In this document: positions 10,201 through 24,139 of the stretch, piece after piece
How the letters are laid out: each line of letters starts with the position of its first letter
How positions within the stretch are numbered: position 1 is the stretch's first letter
Source: Brachionus manjavacas
Taxonomy: Eukaryota > Rotifera > Eurotatoria > Ploima > Brachionidae
DNA length: 64,000 nucleotides
Reading direction: 5' to 3'
Assembly (NCBI GenBank): GCA_019054805.1
Contig: JAHQIY010000047.1
Coordinates: 101,935 to 165,934 of the forward strand
Notes under the pieces: model-generated
The model's database searches: none
The model's input: only the letters and a program-made list of their open reading frames with translations
What the model was told of the DNA's origin: nothing
Position numbers and translations under genes: made by a program

Positions 10201-12400
10201 TATTTTTAAAGAATATTTAAATCATTCCAGAACCTTGCCCTCACTATTTTTATGTTATCTTTCGGAAGAAGTCTTTACCTTGCTTTTATTTTCAGATAAA
10301 ATACTCGAAAAAATTAATTTTATTTTAAAAGAATATATTAACAATTGCAGAACCTTTCCCTCACTATTCTTATGTTATCTTTCGGAAGAAGTCTTTACCT
10401 TGCTTTTATTTTCCGAAAAACTCGTCGAAAAAATAAATTTTATTTTTAAAGAATATTTAAATCATTCCAGAACCTTGCCCTCACTATTTTTATGTTATCT
10501 TTCGGAAGAAGTCTTTACCTTGCTTTTATTTTCCGAAAACTCGTCGAAAAATAAATTTTTTTTTTTAAAGAATATTTAAATCATTGTAGAACCTTGCCCA
10601 TACTTTTTTTATGTTATCTTTCGGAAGAAGTCTTTACCTTGCTTTTATTTTCCGAAAAACTCGTCGAAAAAATAAATTTTATTTTTAAAAGAATATATTA
10701 ATAATTGCAGAACCTTGCCCTCACTATTTTTATGTTATCTTTCGGAAGAAGTCTTTACCTTGCTTTTATTTTCCGAAAAACTCGTCGAAAAAATAAATTT
10801 TATTTTTAAAAGAATATATTAATAATTGCAGAACCTTGCCCTCACTATTTTTATGTTATCTTTCGGAAGAAGTCTTTACCTTGCTTTTATTTTCCGAAAA
10901 ACTCGTCGAAAAAATAAATTTTTTTTTTTAAAGAATATTTAAATCATTCCAGAACCTTGCCCTCACTTTTTTTATGTTATCTTTCGGAAGAAGTCTTTAC
11001 CTTGCTTTTATTTTTCGAAAAACTCGTCGAAAAAATAAATTTTATTTTTAAAGATTATTTAAATCATTCCAGAACCTTGCCCTCACTATTTTTATGTTAT
11101 CTTTCGGAAGAAGTCTTTACCTTGCTTTTATTTTCCGAAAAACTCGTCGAAAAAATAAATTTTATTTTTAAAAGAATATATTAATAATTGCAGAACCTTG
11201 CCCTCACTATTTTTATGTTATCTTTCGGAAGAAGTCTTTACCTTGCTTTTATTTTCCGAAAAACTCGTCGAAAAAATGAATTTTATTTTTAAAAAGATAT
11301 TTAAATCATTCCAGAACCTTGCCCTCACTTTTTTTATGTTATCTTTCGGAAGAAGTCTTTACCTTGCTTTTATTTTCCGAAAAACTCGTCGAAAAAATAA
11401 ATTTTATTTTTAAAAAGATATTTAAATCATTGTAGAACCTTGCCCTCACTATTTTTATGTTATCTTTCGGAAGAAGTCTTTACCTTGCTTTTATTTTCCG
11501 AAAAACTCGTCGAAAAAATAAATTTTATTTTTAAAAAGATATTTAAATCATTAAAGAACCTTGCCCTCACTATTTTTATGTTATCTTTCGGAAGAAGTCT
11601 TTACCTTGCTTTTATTTTCCGAAAAACTCGTCGAAAAAATAAATTTAATTTTTAAAGAATATTTAAATCATTCCAGAACCTTGCCCTCACTATTTTTATG
11701 TTATCTTTCGGAAGAAGTCTTTACCTTGCTTTTATTTTCCGAAAAACTCGTCGAAAAAATAAATTTTATTTTTAAAAAGATATTTAAATCATTAAAGAAC
11801 CTTGCCCTCACTATTTTTATGTTATCTTTCGGAAGAAGTCTTTACCTTGCTTTTATTTTCCGAAAAACTCGTCGAAAAAATGAATTTTATTTTTAAAGAA
11901 TATTTAAATCATTAAAGAACCTTGCCCTCACTATTTTTATGTTATCTTTCGGAAGAAGTCTTTACCTTGCTTTTATTTTCCGAAAAACTCGTCGAAAAAA
12001 TAAATTTTATTTTTAAAAAGATATTTAAATCATTCCAGAACCTTGCCCTCACTATTTTTATGTTATCTTTCGGAAGAAGTCTTTACCTTGCTTTTATTTT
12101 CCGAAAAACTCGTCGAAAAAATAAATTTTATTTTTAAAAGAATATATTAATAATTGCAGAACCTTGCCCTCACTATTTTTATGTTATCTTTCGGAAGAAG
12201 TCTTTACCTTGCTTTTATTTTTCGAAAAACTCGTCGAAAAAATAAATTTTATTTTTAAAGAATATTTAAATCATTCCAGAACCTTGCCCTCACTATTTTT
12301 ATGTTATCTTTCGGAAGAAGTCTTTACCTTGCTTTTATTTTCCGAAAAACTCGTCGAAAAAATAAATTTTTTTTTTTAAAGATTATTTAAATCATTGTAG
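7251..12400 (+). repeat. Left part of B, rich in 120-bp and GATATTT linker variants
   Basis: Here the 120-bp linker type (AAAGAATATTTAAATCATTC) and the AAAAAGATATTTAAATC type are frequent. For example, a run of about four 120-bp units lies at 7440-7800, where line-for-line identity at 120-bp spacing is visible. Runs of 120-bp units stay in one reading frame and so produce open frames of up to 180 codons, which are not considered genes. Variant boxes include GCCAATCCTATTT near 9033 and 12405, and CCCACACTATATTTATG near 8911. Confidence 0.85.
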
Positions 12401-15298
12401 AACCTTGCCAATCCTTTTTTTATGTTATCTTTCGGAAGAAGTCTTTACCTTGCTTTTATTTTCCGAAAAACTCGTCGAAAAAAAAAATTTTATTTTTATA
12501 AGAATATATTAATAATTGCAGAACCTTGCCCTCACTATTTTTATGTTATCTTGCGGAAGAATTCTTACACTAGCTTTTATTTTCCGAAAAACTCGTCGAA
12601 AAAATAAATTTTATTTTTAAAAGAATATTTAAATCATTCCAGAACCTTTCCCTCACTATTCTTATGTAATCTTTCGGAAAGTCTTTACCTTGCTTTTATT
12701 TCACGAAAAAATCGTCGAAAAAATAAATTTTATTTTTAAAGAACATTTAAATCATTGTAGAACCTTGCCCCCACTATTTTTATGTTATCTTTCGGAAGAA
12801 GTCTTTACCTTGCTTTTATTTTCCGATAAACTCGTCAAAAAAATAAATTTTTTTTTTAAAAGAATATATTAATAATTGCAGAACCTTGCCCTCACTATTT
12901 TTATGTTATCTTTCGGAAGAAGTCTTTACCTTGCTTTTATTTTCCGAAAAACTCGTCGAAAAAATAAATTTTATTTTTAAAAGAATATATTAATAATTGC
13001 AGAACCTTGCCCTCACTATTTTTATGTTATCTTTCGGAAGAAGTCTTTACCTTGCTTTTATTTTCCGAAAAACTCGTCGAAAAAATAAATTTTATTTTTA
13101 AAAGAATATATTAATAATTGCAGAACCTTGCCCTCACTATTTTTATGTTATCTTTCGGAAGAAGTCTTTACCTTGCTTTTATTTTTCGAAAAACTCGTCG
13201 AAAAAATAAATTTTTTTTTTTAAAGATTATTTAAATCATTCCAGAACCTTGCCCTCACTTTTTTTATGTTATCTTTCGGAAGAAGTCTTTACCTTGCTTT
13301 TATTTTTAGATTAAATACTCGTCGAAAAAATAAATTTTATTTTTAAAAGAATATATTAATAATTGCAGAACCTTGCCCTCACTATTTTTATGTTATCTTT
13401 CGGAAGAAGTCTTTACCTTGCTTTTATTTTCCGAAAAACTCGTCGAAAAAATAAATTTTATTTTTAAAAGAATATATTAATAATTGCAGAACCTTGCCCT
13501 CACTATTTTTATGTTATCTTTCGGAAGAAGTCTTTACCTTGCTTTTATTTTTCGAAAAACTCGTCGAAAAAATAAATTTTATTTTTAAAGAATATTTAAA
13601 TCATTGTAGAACCTTGCCCTCACTATTTTTATGTTATCTTTCGGAAGAAGTCTTTACCTTGCTTTTATTTTCCGAAAAACTCGTCGAAAAAATAAATTTT
13701 ATTTTTAAAAGAATATATTAATAATTGCAGAACCTTGCCCTCACTATTTTTATGTTATCTTTCGGAAGAAGTCTTTACCTTGCTTTTATTTTCCGAAAAA
13801 CTCGTCGAAAAAATAAATTTTATTTTTAAAGAATATTTAAATCATTCCAGAACCTTGCCCTCACTATTTTTATGTTATCTTTCGGAAGAAGTCTTTACCT
13901 TGCTTTTATTTTCAGATAAAATACTCGAAAAAATAAATTTTATTTTTAAAGAATATTTAAATCATTCCAGAACCTTGCCCTCACTATTTTTATGTTATCT
14001 TTCGGAAGAAGTCTTTACCTTGCTTTTATTTTCCGAAAAACTCGTCGAAAAAATAAATTTTATTTTTAAAAAGATATTTAAATCATTGTAGAACCTTGCC
14101 CTCACTATTTTTATGTTATCTTTCGGAAGAAGTCTTTACCTTGCTTTTATTTTCCGAAAAACTCGTCGAAAAAATAAATTTTATTTTTAAAGAATATTTA
14201 AATCATTCCAGAACCTTGCCCTCACTATTTTTATGTTATCTTTCGGAAGAAGTCTTTACCTTGCTTTTATATTCAGAAAAACTACTCAAAAAAATAAATT
14301 TTATTTTTAAAAAGATATTTAAATCATAGTAGAACCTTTCCCTCACTATTCTTATGTTATCTTTCGGAAGAAGTCTTTACCTTGCTTTTATTTTCCGAAA
14401 AACTCGTCGAAAAAATAAATTTTATTTTTAAAAGAATATTTTAATTATTGCAGAACCTTGCCCTCACTATTTTTATGTTATCTTTCGGAAGAAGTCTTTA
14501 CCTTGCTTTTATTTTCTGAAAACTCGTCGAAAAAATAAATTTTATTTTTAAAAAGATATTTAAATCATTCCAGAACCTTGCCCTTACTATTTTTATGTTA
14601 TCTTTCGGAAGTATTCTTTACCTTGCTTTTATTTTCCGAAAAACTCGTCAAAAAAATAAATTCTATTTTTAAAAAGATATTTAAATCATTCCAGAACCTT
14701 GCCCTCACTTTTTTTATGTTATCTTTCGGAAGAAGTCTTTACCTTGCTTTTATTTTTCGAAAAACTCGTCGAAAAAATAAATTTTATTTTTAAAAGAATA
14801 TATTAATAATTGCAGAACCTTGCCCTCACTATTTTTATGTTATCTTTCGGAAGAAGTCTTTACCTTGCTTTTATTTTCCGAAAAACTCGTCGAAAAAATA
14901 AATTTTATTTTTAAAAGAATATTTAAATCATTCCAGAACCTTGCCCTCACTTTTTTTATGTTATCTTTCGGAAGAAGTCTTTACCTTGCTTTTATTTTTC
15001 GAAAATATCGTCGAAAAAATAAATTTTATTTTTAAAAAGATATTTAAATCATTGTAGAACCTTGCCAATCCTATTTTTATGTTATCTTTCGGAAGAAGTC
15101 TTTACCTTGCTTTTATTTTCCGAAAAACTCGTCGAAAAAATAAATTTTATTTTTAAAGAATATTTAAATCATTCCAGAACCTTGCCCTCACTATTTTTAT
15201 GTTATCTTTCGGAAGAAGTCTTTACCTTGCTTTTATTTTCCGAAAAACTCGTCGAAAAAATGAATTTTATTTTTTAAAAAAAATATTTAAATCATTAA

Positions 15299-15607
15299 AG
15301 AACCTTGCCCTCACTATTTTTATGTTATCTTTCGGAAGAAGTCTTTACCTTGCTTTTATTTTCCGAAAAACTCGTCGAAAAAATAAATTTTACTTTAAAA
15401 GAATAAATTAATAATTGCAGAACCTTACCCTAACTATTTTTATGTTATCTTTCGGAAGAAGTCTTTAGCTTGCTTTTATTTTCCGAAAAACCCGTCGAAA
15501 AAAAAAATTTTATTTTTAAAAGAATATATTAATAATTGCAGAACCTTGCCCTCACTATTTTTATGTTATCTTTCGGAAGAAGTCTTTACCTTGCTTTTAT
15601 TTTCCGA
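15299..15607 (+). repeat. Variant block in B, copy 1 (identical partner at 35484-35792)
   Basis: This block of about 309 bp carries several rare variants together: a TTTTACTTTAAAAGAATAAA linker, CCTTACCCTAACT in the conserved box, TTTAGCTTGC, ACCCGTCG and a run of ten A after it. The same combination at 35484-35792 appears identical base for base, at a constant offset of 20185 bp. Outside it the two loci diverge at the next unit: AAAG versus GCAG upstream, CCGAAAAAC versus CCGATAAAC downstream. Rare linked variants make descent from a single copied segment the best explanation. Confidence 0.8.
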
Positions 15608-18600
15608 AAAACTCGTCGAAAAAATAAATTTTATTTTTAAAAGAATATATTAATAATTGCAGAACCTTGCCCTCACTATTTTTATGTTATCTTTCGGAAG
15701 AAGTCTTTACCTTGCTTTTATTTTCCGAAAAACTCGTCGAAAAAATAAATTTTATTTTTAAAAGAATATATTAATTATTGCAGAACCTTGCCCTCACTAT
15801 TTTTATGTTATCTTTCGGAAGAAGTCTTTACCTTGCTTTTATTTTCCGAAAAACTCGTCGAAAAAATAAATTTTATTTTTAAAAGAATATATTAATAATT
15901 GCAGAACCTTGCCCTCACTATTTTTATGTTATCTTTCGGAAGAAGTCTTTACCTTGCTTTTATTTTCCGAAAAACTCGTCGAAAAAATAAATTTTATTTT
16001 TAAAGAATATTTAAATCATTCCAGAACCTTGCCCTTACTATTTTTATGTTATCTTTCGGAAGAATTCTTTACCTTGCTTTTATTTTCCGATAAACTCGTC
16101 AAAAAAATAAATTCTATTTTTAAAAAGATATTTAAATCATTCCAGAACCTTGCCCTCACTATTTTTATGTTATCTTTCGGAAGAAGTCTTTACCTTGCTT
16201 TTATTTTTCGAAAAACTCGTCGAAAAAATAAATTTTATTTTTAAAAGAATATATTAATTATTGCAGAACCTTGCCCTCACTATTTTTATGTTATCTTTCG
16301 GAAGAAGTCTTTACCTTGCTTTTATTTTCCGAAAAACTCGTCGAAAAAATAAATTTTATTTTTAAAAGAATATATTAATAATTGCAGAACCTTGCCCTCA
16401 CTATTTTTATGTTATCTTTCGGAAGAAGTCTTTACCTTGCTTTTATTTTCCGATAAACTCGTCAAAAAAATAAATTCTATTTTTAAAGAATATTTAAATC
16501 ATTGTAGAACCTTGCCCCCACTATTTTTATGTTATCTTTCGGAAGAAGTCTTTACCTTGCTTTTATTTTCCGAAAAACTCGTCGAAAAAATAAATTTTAT
16601 TTTTAAAAGAATATATTAATCATTCCAGAACCTTGCCCTCACTATTTTTATGTTATCTTTCGGAAGAAGTCTTTACCTTGCTTTTATTTTCCGAAAAACT
16701 CGTCGAAAAAATAAATTTTATTTTTAAAAGAATATATTAATAATTGCAGAACCTTGCCCTCACTATTTTTATGTTATCTTTCGGAAGAAGTCTTTACCTT
16801 GCTTTTATTTTCCGAAAAAATCGTCGAAAAAATAAATTTTTTTTTTTAAAGAATATTTAAATCATTCCAGAACCTTGCCCTCACTTTTTTTATGTTATCT
16901 TTCGGAAGAAGTCTTTACCTTGCTTTTATTTTCCGAAAAACTCGTCGAAAAAATAAATTTTATTTTTAAAAAGATATTTAAATCATTAAAGAACCTTGCC
17001 CTCACTATTTTTATGTTATCTTTCGGAAGAAGTCTTTACCTTGCTTTTATTTTCCGAAAAACTCGTCGAAAAAATAAATTTTTTTTTTTAAAGAATATTT
17101 AAATCATTCCAGAACCTTGCCCTCACTATTTTTATGTTATCTTTCGGAAGAAGTCTTTACCTTGCTTTTATTTTCCGAAAAACTCGTCGAAAAAATTAAT
17201 TTTATTTTTAAAAATATATTTAAATCATTGTAGAACCTTGCCCTCACTATTTTTATGTTATCTTTCGGAAGAAGTCTTTACCTTGCTTTTATTTTCCGAA
17301 AAACTCGTCGAAAAAATAAATTTTATTTTTAAAAGAATATATTAATAATTGCAGAACCTTGCCCTCACTATTTTTATGTTATCTTTCGGAAGAAGTCTTT
17401 ACCTTGCTTTTATTTTCCGAAAAACTCGTCGAAAAAATAAATTTTATTTTTAAAAGAATATTTAAATCATTCCAGAACCTTGCCCTCACTATTTTTATGT
17501 TATCTTTCGGAAGAAGTCTTTACCTTGCTTTTATTTTTCGAAAAACTCGTCGAAAAAATTAAATTTATTTCTAAAACTATATATCAATCATTGCAGAACC
17601 TTGCCCTCACTATTTTTATGTTATCTTTCGGAAGAAGTCTTTACCTTGCTTTTATTTTTCGAAAAACTCGTCGAAAAAATAAATTTTATTTTTAAAAGAA
17701 TATATTAATAATTGCAGAACCTTGCCCTCACAATTTTTATGTTATCTTTCGGAAGAAGTCTTTACCTTGCTTTTATTTTTCGAAAAACTCGTCGAAAAAA
17801 TAAATTTTATTTTTAAAAGAATATATTAATAATTGCAGAACCTTGCCCTCACTATTTTTATGTTATCTTTCGGAAGAAGTCTTTACCTTGCTTTTATTTT
17901 TCGAAAAACTCGTCGAAAAAAAAAAAATTATTTTTAAAAAAATATTTAAATCATTAAAGAACCTTGCCCTCACTATTTTTATGTTATCTTTCGGAAGAAG
18001 TCTTTACCTTGCTTTTATTTTCCGAAAAACTCGTCGAAAAAATAAATTTTATTTTTAAAAGAATATATTAATAATTGCAGAACCTTGCCCTCACTATTTT
18101 TATGTTATCTTTCGGAAGAAGTCTTTACCTTGCTTTTATTTTCCGAAAAACTCGTCGAAAAAATGAATTTTATTTTTTAAAAAAAATATTTAAATCATTA
18201 AAGAACCTTGCCCTCACTATTTTTATGTTATCTTTCGGAAGAAGTCTTTACCTTGCTTTTATTTTCCGAAAAACTCGTCGAAAAAATAAATTTTATTTTT
18301 AAAAGAATATATTAATAATTGCAGAACCTTGCCCTCACTATTTTTATGTTATCTTTCGGAAGAAGTCTTTACCTTGCTTTTATTTTCCGAAAAACTCGTC
18401 GAAAAAATAAATTTTATTTTTAAAAGAATATATTAATAATTGCAGAACCTTGCCCTCACTATTTTAATGTTATCTTTCTGAAGAAGTCTTTACCTTGCTT
18501 TTATTTTTAGAAAAACTCGTCGAAAAAAGAAATTTTATTTTTAAAAGAATATATTAATAATTGCAGAACCTTGCCCTCACTATTTTTATGTTATCTTTCG

Positions 18601-20267
18601 GAAGAAGTCTTTACCTTGCTTTTATTTTCCGAAAAACTCGTCGAAAAAATAAATTTTATTTTTAAAAGAATATATTAATAATTGCAGAACCTTGCCCTCA
18701 CTATTTTTATGTTATCTTTCGGAAGAAGTCTTTACCTTGCTTTTATTTTCCGAAAAACTCGTCGAAAAAATAAATTTTATTTTTAAAAAGATATATTAAT
18801 TATTGCAGAACCTTGCCCTCACAATTTTTATGTTATCTTTCGGAAGAAGTCTTTACCTTGCTTTTATTTTTCGAAAAACTCGTCGAAAAAATAAATTTTA
18901 TTTTTAAAAGAATATATTAATAATTGCAGAACCTTGCCCTCACTATTTTTATGTTATCTTTCGGAAGAAGTCTTTACCTTGCTTTTATTTTCCGAAAAAC
19001 TCGTCGAAAAAATAAATTTTATTTTTAAAAGAATATATTAATAATTGCAGAACCTTGCCCTCACTATTTTTATGTTATCTTTCGGAAGAAGTCTTTACCT
19101 TGCTTTTATTTTCCGAAAAACTCGTCGAAAAAATAAATTTTATTTTTAAAAATATATTTAAATCATTAAAGAACCTTGCCCTCACTATTTTTATGTTATC
19201 TTTCGGAAGAAGTCTTTACCTTGCTTTTATTTTTCGAAAAACTCGTCGAAAAAATAAATTTTATTTTTAAAAGAATATATTAATAATTGCAGAACCTTGC
19301 CCTCACAATTTTTATGTTATCTTTCGGAAGAAGTCTTTACCTTGCTTTTATTTTCCGAAAAACTCGTCGAAAAAATAAATTTTATTTTTAAAAGAATATA
19401 TTAATAATTGCAGAACCTTGCCCTCACTATTTTTATGTTATCTTTCGGAAGAAGTCTTTACCTTGCTTTTATTTTCACATAAAATACTCGAAAAAATAAA
19501 TTTTATTTTTAAAGAATATTTAAATCATTGTAGAACCTTGCCCTCACTATTTTTATGTTATCTTTCGGAAGAAGTCTTTACCTTGCTTTTATTTTCCGAA
19601 AAACTCGTCGAAAAAATAAATTTTATTTTTAAAGAATATTTAAATCATTCCAGAACCTTGCCCTCACTATTTTTATGTTATCTTTCGGAAGAAGTCTTTA
19701 CCTTGCTTTTATATTCAGAAAAACTACTCGAAAAAATAAATTTTATTTTTAAAAGAATATATTAATAATTGCAGAACCTTGCCCTCACTATTTTTATGTT
19801 ATCTTTCGGAAGAAGTCTTTACCTTGCTTTTATTTTTCGAAAAACTCGTCGAAAAAATAAATTTTATTTTTAAAAGAATATATTAATAATTGCAGAACCT
19901 TTCCCACACTATATTTATGTTTTCTTTCGGAAGAAGTCTTTACCTTGCTTTTATTTTTAGAAAAACTCGTCGAAAAAATAAATTTTATTTTTAAAAGAAT
20001 ATATTAATAATTGCAGAACCTTGCCCACACTATTTTTATGTTATCTTTCGGAAGAAGTCTTTACTTTGCTTTTATTTTTCGAAAAACTCGTCGAAAAAAT
20101 AAATTTTATTTTTAAAAGAATATATTAATAATTGCAGAACCTTTCCCACACTATATTTATGTTATCTTTCGGAAGAAGTCTTTACCTTGCTTTTATTTTT
20201 CGAAAAACTCGTCGAAAAAATAAATTTTATTTTTAAAAGAATATATTAATAATTGCAGAACCTTGCC

Positions 20268-21000
20268 CTCACTATTTTTATGTTATCTTTCGGAAGAAGT
20301 CTTTACCTTGCTTTTATTTTCCGAAAAACTCGTCGAAAAAATAAATTTTATTTTTAAAAGAATATATTAATAATTGCAGAACCTTGCCCTCACTATTTTT
20401 ATGTTATCTTTCGGAAGAAGTCTTTACCTTGCTTTTATTTTCCGAAAAACTCGTCGAAAAAATAAATTTTTTTTTTAAAGAATATATTAATAATTGCAGA
20501 ACCTTGCCCTCACTATTTTTATGTTATCTTTCGGAAGAAGTCTTTACCTTGCTTTTATTTTCCGAAAAACTCGTCGAAAAAATAAATTTTATTTTTAAAA
20601 GAATATATTAATAATTGCAGAACCTTGCCCTCACTATTTTTATGTTATCTTTCGGAAGAAGTCTTTACCTTGCTTTTATTTTCCGAAAAACTCGTCGAAA
20701 AAATAAATTTTATTTTTAAAAGAATATATTAATAATTGCAGAACCTTGCCCTCACTATTTTTATGTTATCTTTCGGAAGAAGTCTTTACCTTGCTTTTAT
20801 TTTCCGAAAAACTCGTCGAAAAAATAAATTTTATTTTTAAAAGAATATATTAATAATTGCAGAACCTTGCCCTCACTATTTTTATGTTATCTTTCGGAAG
20901 AAGTCTTTACCTTGCTTTTATTTTCCGAAAAACTCGTCGAAAAAATAAATTTTATTTTTAAAAGAATATATTAATAATTGCAGAACCTTGCCCTCACTAT
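20268..21000 (+). repeat. Locally homogenised B block
   Basis: About six consecutive 121-bp monomers with the AAAAGAATATATTAATAATT linker are essentially identical. The one obvious variant is a unit at about 20464 where TTTTATTTTTAAAA is replaced by a T-run plus AAA. Similar homogeneous runs are seen at about 27780-28390, 29340-29860 and 35230-35560. They show that homogenisation in B happened in small patches rather than across the whole array. Confidence 0.75.
20650..20688. repeat. Example of the B-specific inverted repeat TTTCGGAA / TTCCGAAA
   Basis: This example monomer has TTTCGGAA at 20650-20657 and its exact reverse complement TTCCGAAA at 20681-20688, separated by 23 bases. The same arrangement is present in most B monomers, though a minority have TTTTCGAAAAA or TTTTAGAAAAA in the right arm. 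The corresponding positions in A and C read TATCGGAA...TATTTAGAAA and ATCTGAAG...TTTTTAGAAA, so the dyad is a B novelty. It could form a small hairpin in single-stranded DNA or RNA, or be a paired half-site for a protein. Neither is shown. Confidence 0.7.
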
Positions 21001-22798
21001 TTTTTATTATCTTTCGGAAGAAGTCTTTACCTTGCTTTTATTTTTTTGAAAAACTCGTCGAAAAAATAAATTTTATTTTTAAAAATATATTTAAATCATT
21101 GTAGAACCTTGCCCTCACTATTTTTATGTTATCTTTCGGAAGAAGTCTTTACCTTGCTTTTATTTTCCGAAAAACTCGTCGAAAAAATAAATTTTATTTT
21201 TAAAAGAATATATTAATAATTGCAGAACCTTGCCCTCACTATTTTTATGTTATCTTTCGGAAGAAGTCTTTACCTTGCTTTTATTTTTCGAAAAACTCGT
21301 TGAAAAAATAAATATTATTTTTAAAAAGATATATTTAAATCATTGTAGAACCTTGCCCTCACTATTTTTATGTTATCTTTCGGAAGAAGTCTTTACCTTG
21401 CTTTTATTTTCCGAAAAACTCGTCGAAAAAATAAATTTTATTTTTAAAAGAATATATTAATAATTGCAGAACCTTGCCCTCACTATTTTTATGTTATCTT
21501 TCGGAAGAAGTCTTTACCTTGCTTTTATTTTCCGAAAAACTCGTCGAAAAAATAAATTTTATTTTTAAAAAGATATTTAAATCATTGTAGAACCTTGCCA
21601 ATCCTATTTTTATGTTATCTTTCGGAAGAAGTCTTTACCTTGCTTTTATTTTCCGAAAAACTCGTCGAAAAAATAAATTTTATTTTTAAAAGAATATATT
21701 AATAATTGCAGAACCTTGCCCACACTATATTTATGTTATCTTTCGGAAGAAGTCTTTACCTTGCTTTTATTTTTCGAAAAACTCGTCGAAAAAATAAATT
21801 TTATTTTTAAAAGAATATATTAATTATTGCAGAACCTTGCCCTCACTATTTTTATGTTATCTTTCGGAAGAAGTCTTTACCTTGCTTTTATTTTCCGAAA
21901 AAATCGTCGAAAAAATAAATTTTATTTTTAAAAAGATATTTCAATCATTGTAGAACCTTGCCCTCACTATTTTTATGTTATCTTTCGGAAGAAGTCTTTA
22001 CCTTGCTTTTATTTTCCGAAAAACTCGTCGAAAAAATAAATTTTATTTTTAAAAGAATATATTAATAATTGCAGAACCTTGCCCTCACTATTTTTATGTT
22101 ATCTTTCGGAAGAAGTCTTTACCTTGCTTTTATTTTCCGAAAAACTCGTCGAAAAAATAAATTTTATTTTTAAAAGAATATTTAAATCATTCCAGAACCT
22201 TGCCCTCACTATTTTTATGTTATCTTTCGGAAGAAGTCTTTACCTTGCTTTTATTTTCCGAAAAACTCGTCGAAAAAATAAATTTTATTTTTAAAAGAAT
22301 ATATTAATAATTGCAGAACCTTGCCCTCACTATTTTTATGTTATCTTTCGGAAGAAGTCTTTACCTTGCTTTTATTTTCCGAAAAACTCGTCGAAAAAAT
22401 AAATTTTATTTTTAAAGAATATTTAAATCATTCCAGAACCTTGCCCTCACTATTTTTATGTTATCTTTCGGAAGAAGTCTTTACCTTGCTTTTATTTTCC
22501 GAAAAACTCGTCGAAAAAATAAATTTTATTTTTAAAAGAATATATTAATAATTGCAGAACCTTGCCCTCACTATTTTTATGTTATCTTTCGGAAGAAGTC
22601 TTTACCTTGCTTTTATTTTTAGAAAAACTCGTCGAAAAAATAAATTTTAATTTTAAAAGAATATATTTATAATTGCAGAACCTTGCCCTCACTATTTTTA
22701 TGTTATCTTTCGGAAGAAGTCTTTACCTTGCTTTTATTTTCCGAAAAACTCGTCGAAAAAATAAATTTTATTTTTAAAAGAATATATTAATAATTGCA

Positions 22799-24139
22799 GA
22801 ACCTTGCCCTCACTATTTTTATGTTATCTTTCGGAAGAAGTTTTTACCTTGCTTTTATTTTCAGATAAAATACTAGAAAAAATAAATTTTATTTTTAAAA
22901 AGATATTTAAATCATTGTAGAACCTTGCCAATCCTATTTTTATGTTATCTTTCGGAAGAAGTCTTTACCTTGCTTTTATTTTCCGAAAAACTCGTCGAAA
23001 AAATAAATTTTATTTTTAAAAGAATATATTAATAATTGCAGAACCTTGCCCTCACTATTTTTATGTTATCTTTCGGAAGAAGTCTTTACCTTGCTTTTAT
23101 TTTCCGAAAAACTCGTCGAAAAAATAAATTTTATTTTTAAAAGAATATATTAATAATTGCAGAACCTTGCCCTCACTATTTTTATGTTATCTTTCGGAAG
23201 AAGTCTTCACCTTGCTTTTATTTTCCGAAAAACTCGTCGAAAAAATAAATTTTATTTTTAAAAAGATATTTAAATCATTAAAGAACCTTGCCCTCACTAT
23301 TTTTATGTTATCTTTCGGAAGAAGTCTTTACCTTGCTTTTATTTTCAGATAAAATACTCGAAAAAATAAATTTTATTTTTAAAAGAATATATTAATAATT
23401 GCAGAACCTTGCCCTCACTATTTTTATGTTATCTTTCGGAAGAAGTCTTTACCTTGCTTTTATATTCAGAAAAACTACTCAAAAAAATAAATTTTATTTT
23501 TAAAAAGATAGTTAAATCATTGTAGAACCTTTCCCTCACTATTCTTATGTTATCTTTCGGAAGAAGTCTTTACCTTGCTTTTATTTTCCGAAAAACTCGT
23601 CGAAAAAATAAATTTTATTTTTAAAAGAATATATTAATAATTGCAGAACCTTGCCCTCACTATTTTTATGTTATCTTTCGGAAGAAGTCTTTACCTTGCT
23701 TTTATTTTCCGAAAAACTCGTCGAAAAAATAAATTTTATTTTTAAAAGAATATATTAATAATTGCAGAACCTTGCCCTCACTATTTTTATGTTATCTTTC
23801 GGAAGAAGTTTTTACCTTGCTTTTATTTTCTGAAAAACTCGTCGAAAAAAAAAATTTTATTTTTAAAAGAATACATAAATAATTGCAGAACCTTGCCCTC
23901 TTTATTTTTATGTTATCTTTCGGAAGAAGTCTTTACCTTGCTTTTATTTTCCGAAAAACTCGTCGAAAAAATGAATTTTATTTTTAAAAAGATATTTAAA
24001 TCATTAAAGAACCTTGCCCTCACTATTTTTATGTTATCTTTCGGAAGAAGTTTTTACCTTGCTTTTATTTTCAGATAAAATACTAGAAAAAATAAATTTT
24101 ATTTTTAAAAAGATATTTAAATCATTGTAGAACCTTGCC
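22799..24139 (+). repeat. Ten-monomer (1210-bp) duplication in B
   Basis: A rare monomer with GAAGTTTTTACC, TTTCAGATAAAATACTAGAA and an AAAAAGATATTTAAATCATT linker with GTAG lies at 22799-22929. It recurs without visible difference at 24009-24139, an offset of exactly 1210 bp, ten times 121. TACTAGAAA is otherwise rare; related units elsewhere read TACTCGAAA. The intervening monomers are mixed, so only the ends mark the duplication or the higher-order period. Confidence 0.75.

Noticed and set aside
20268..21000. A large fixed higher-order repeat spanning the whole B array
   Set aside because: Rare markers recur at many different spacings (242, 363, 840, 1210, 11483, 20185 bp), so no single long period covers B.
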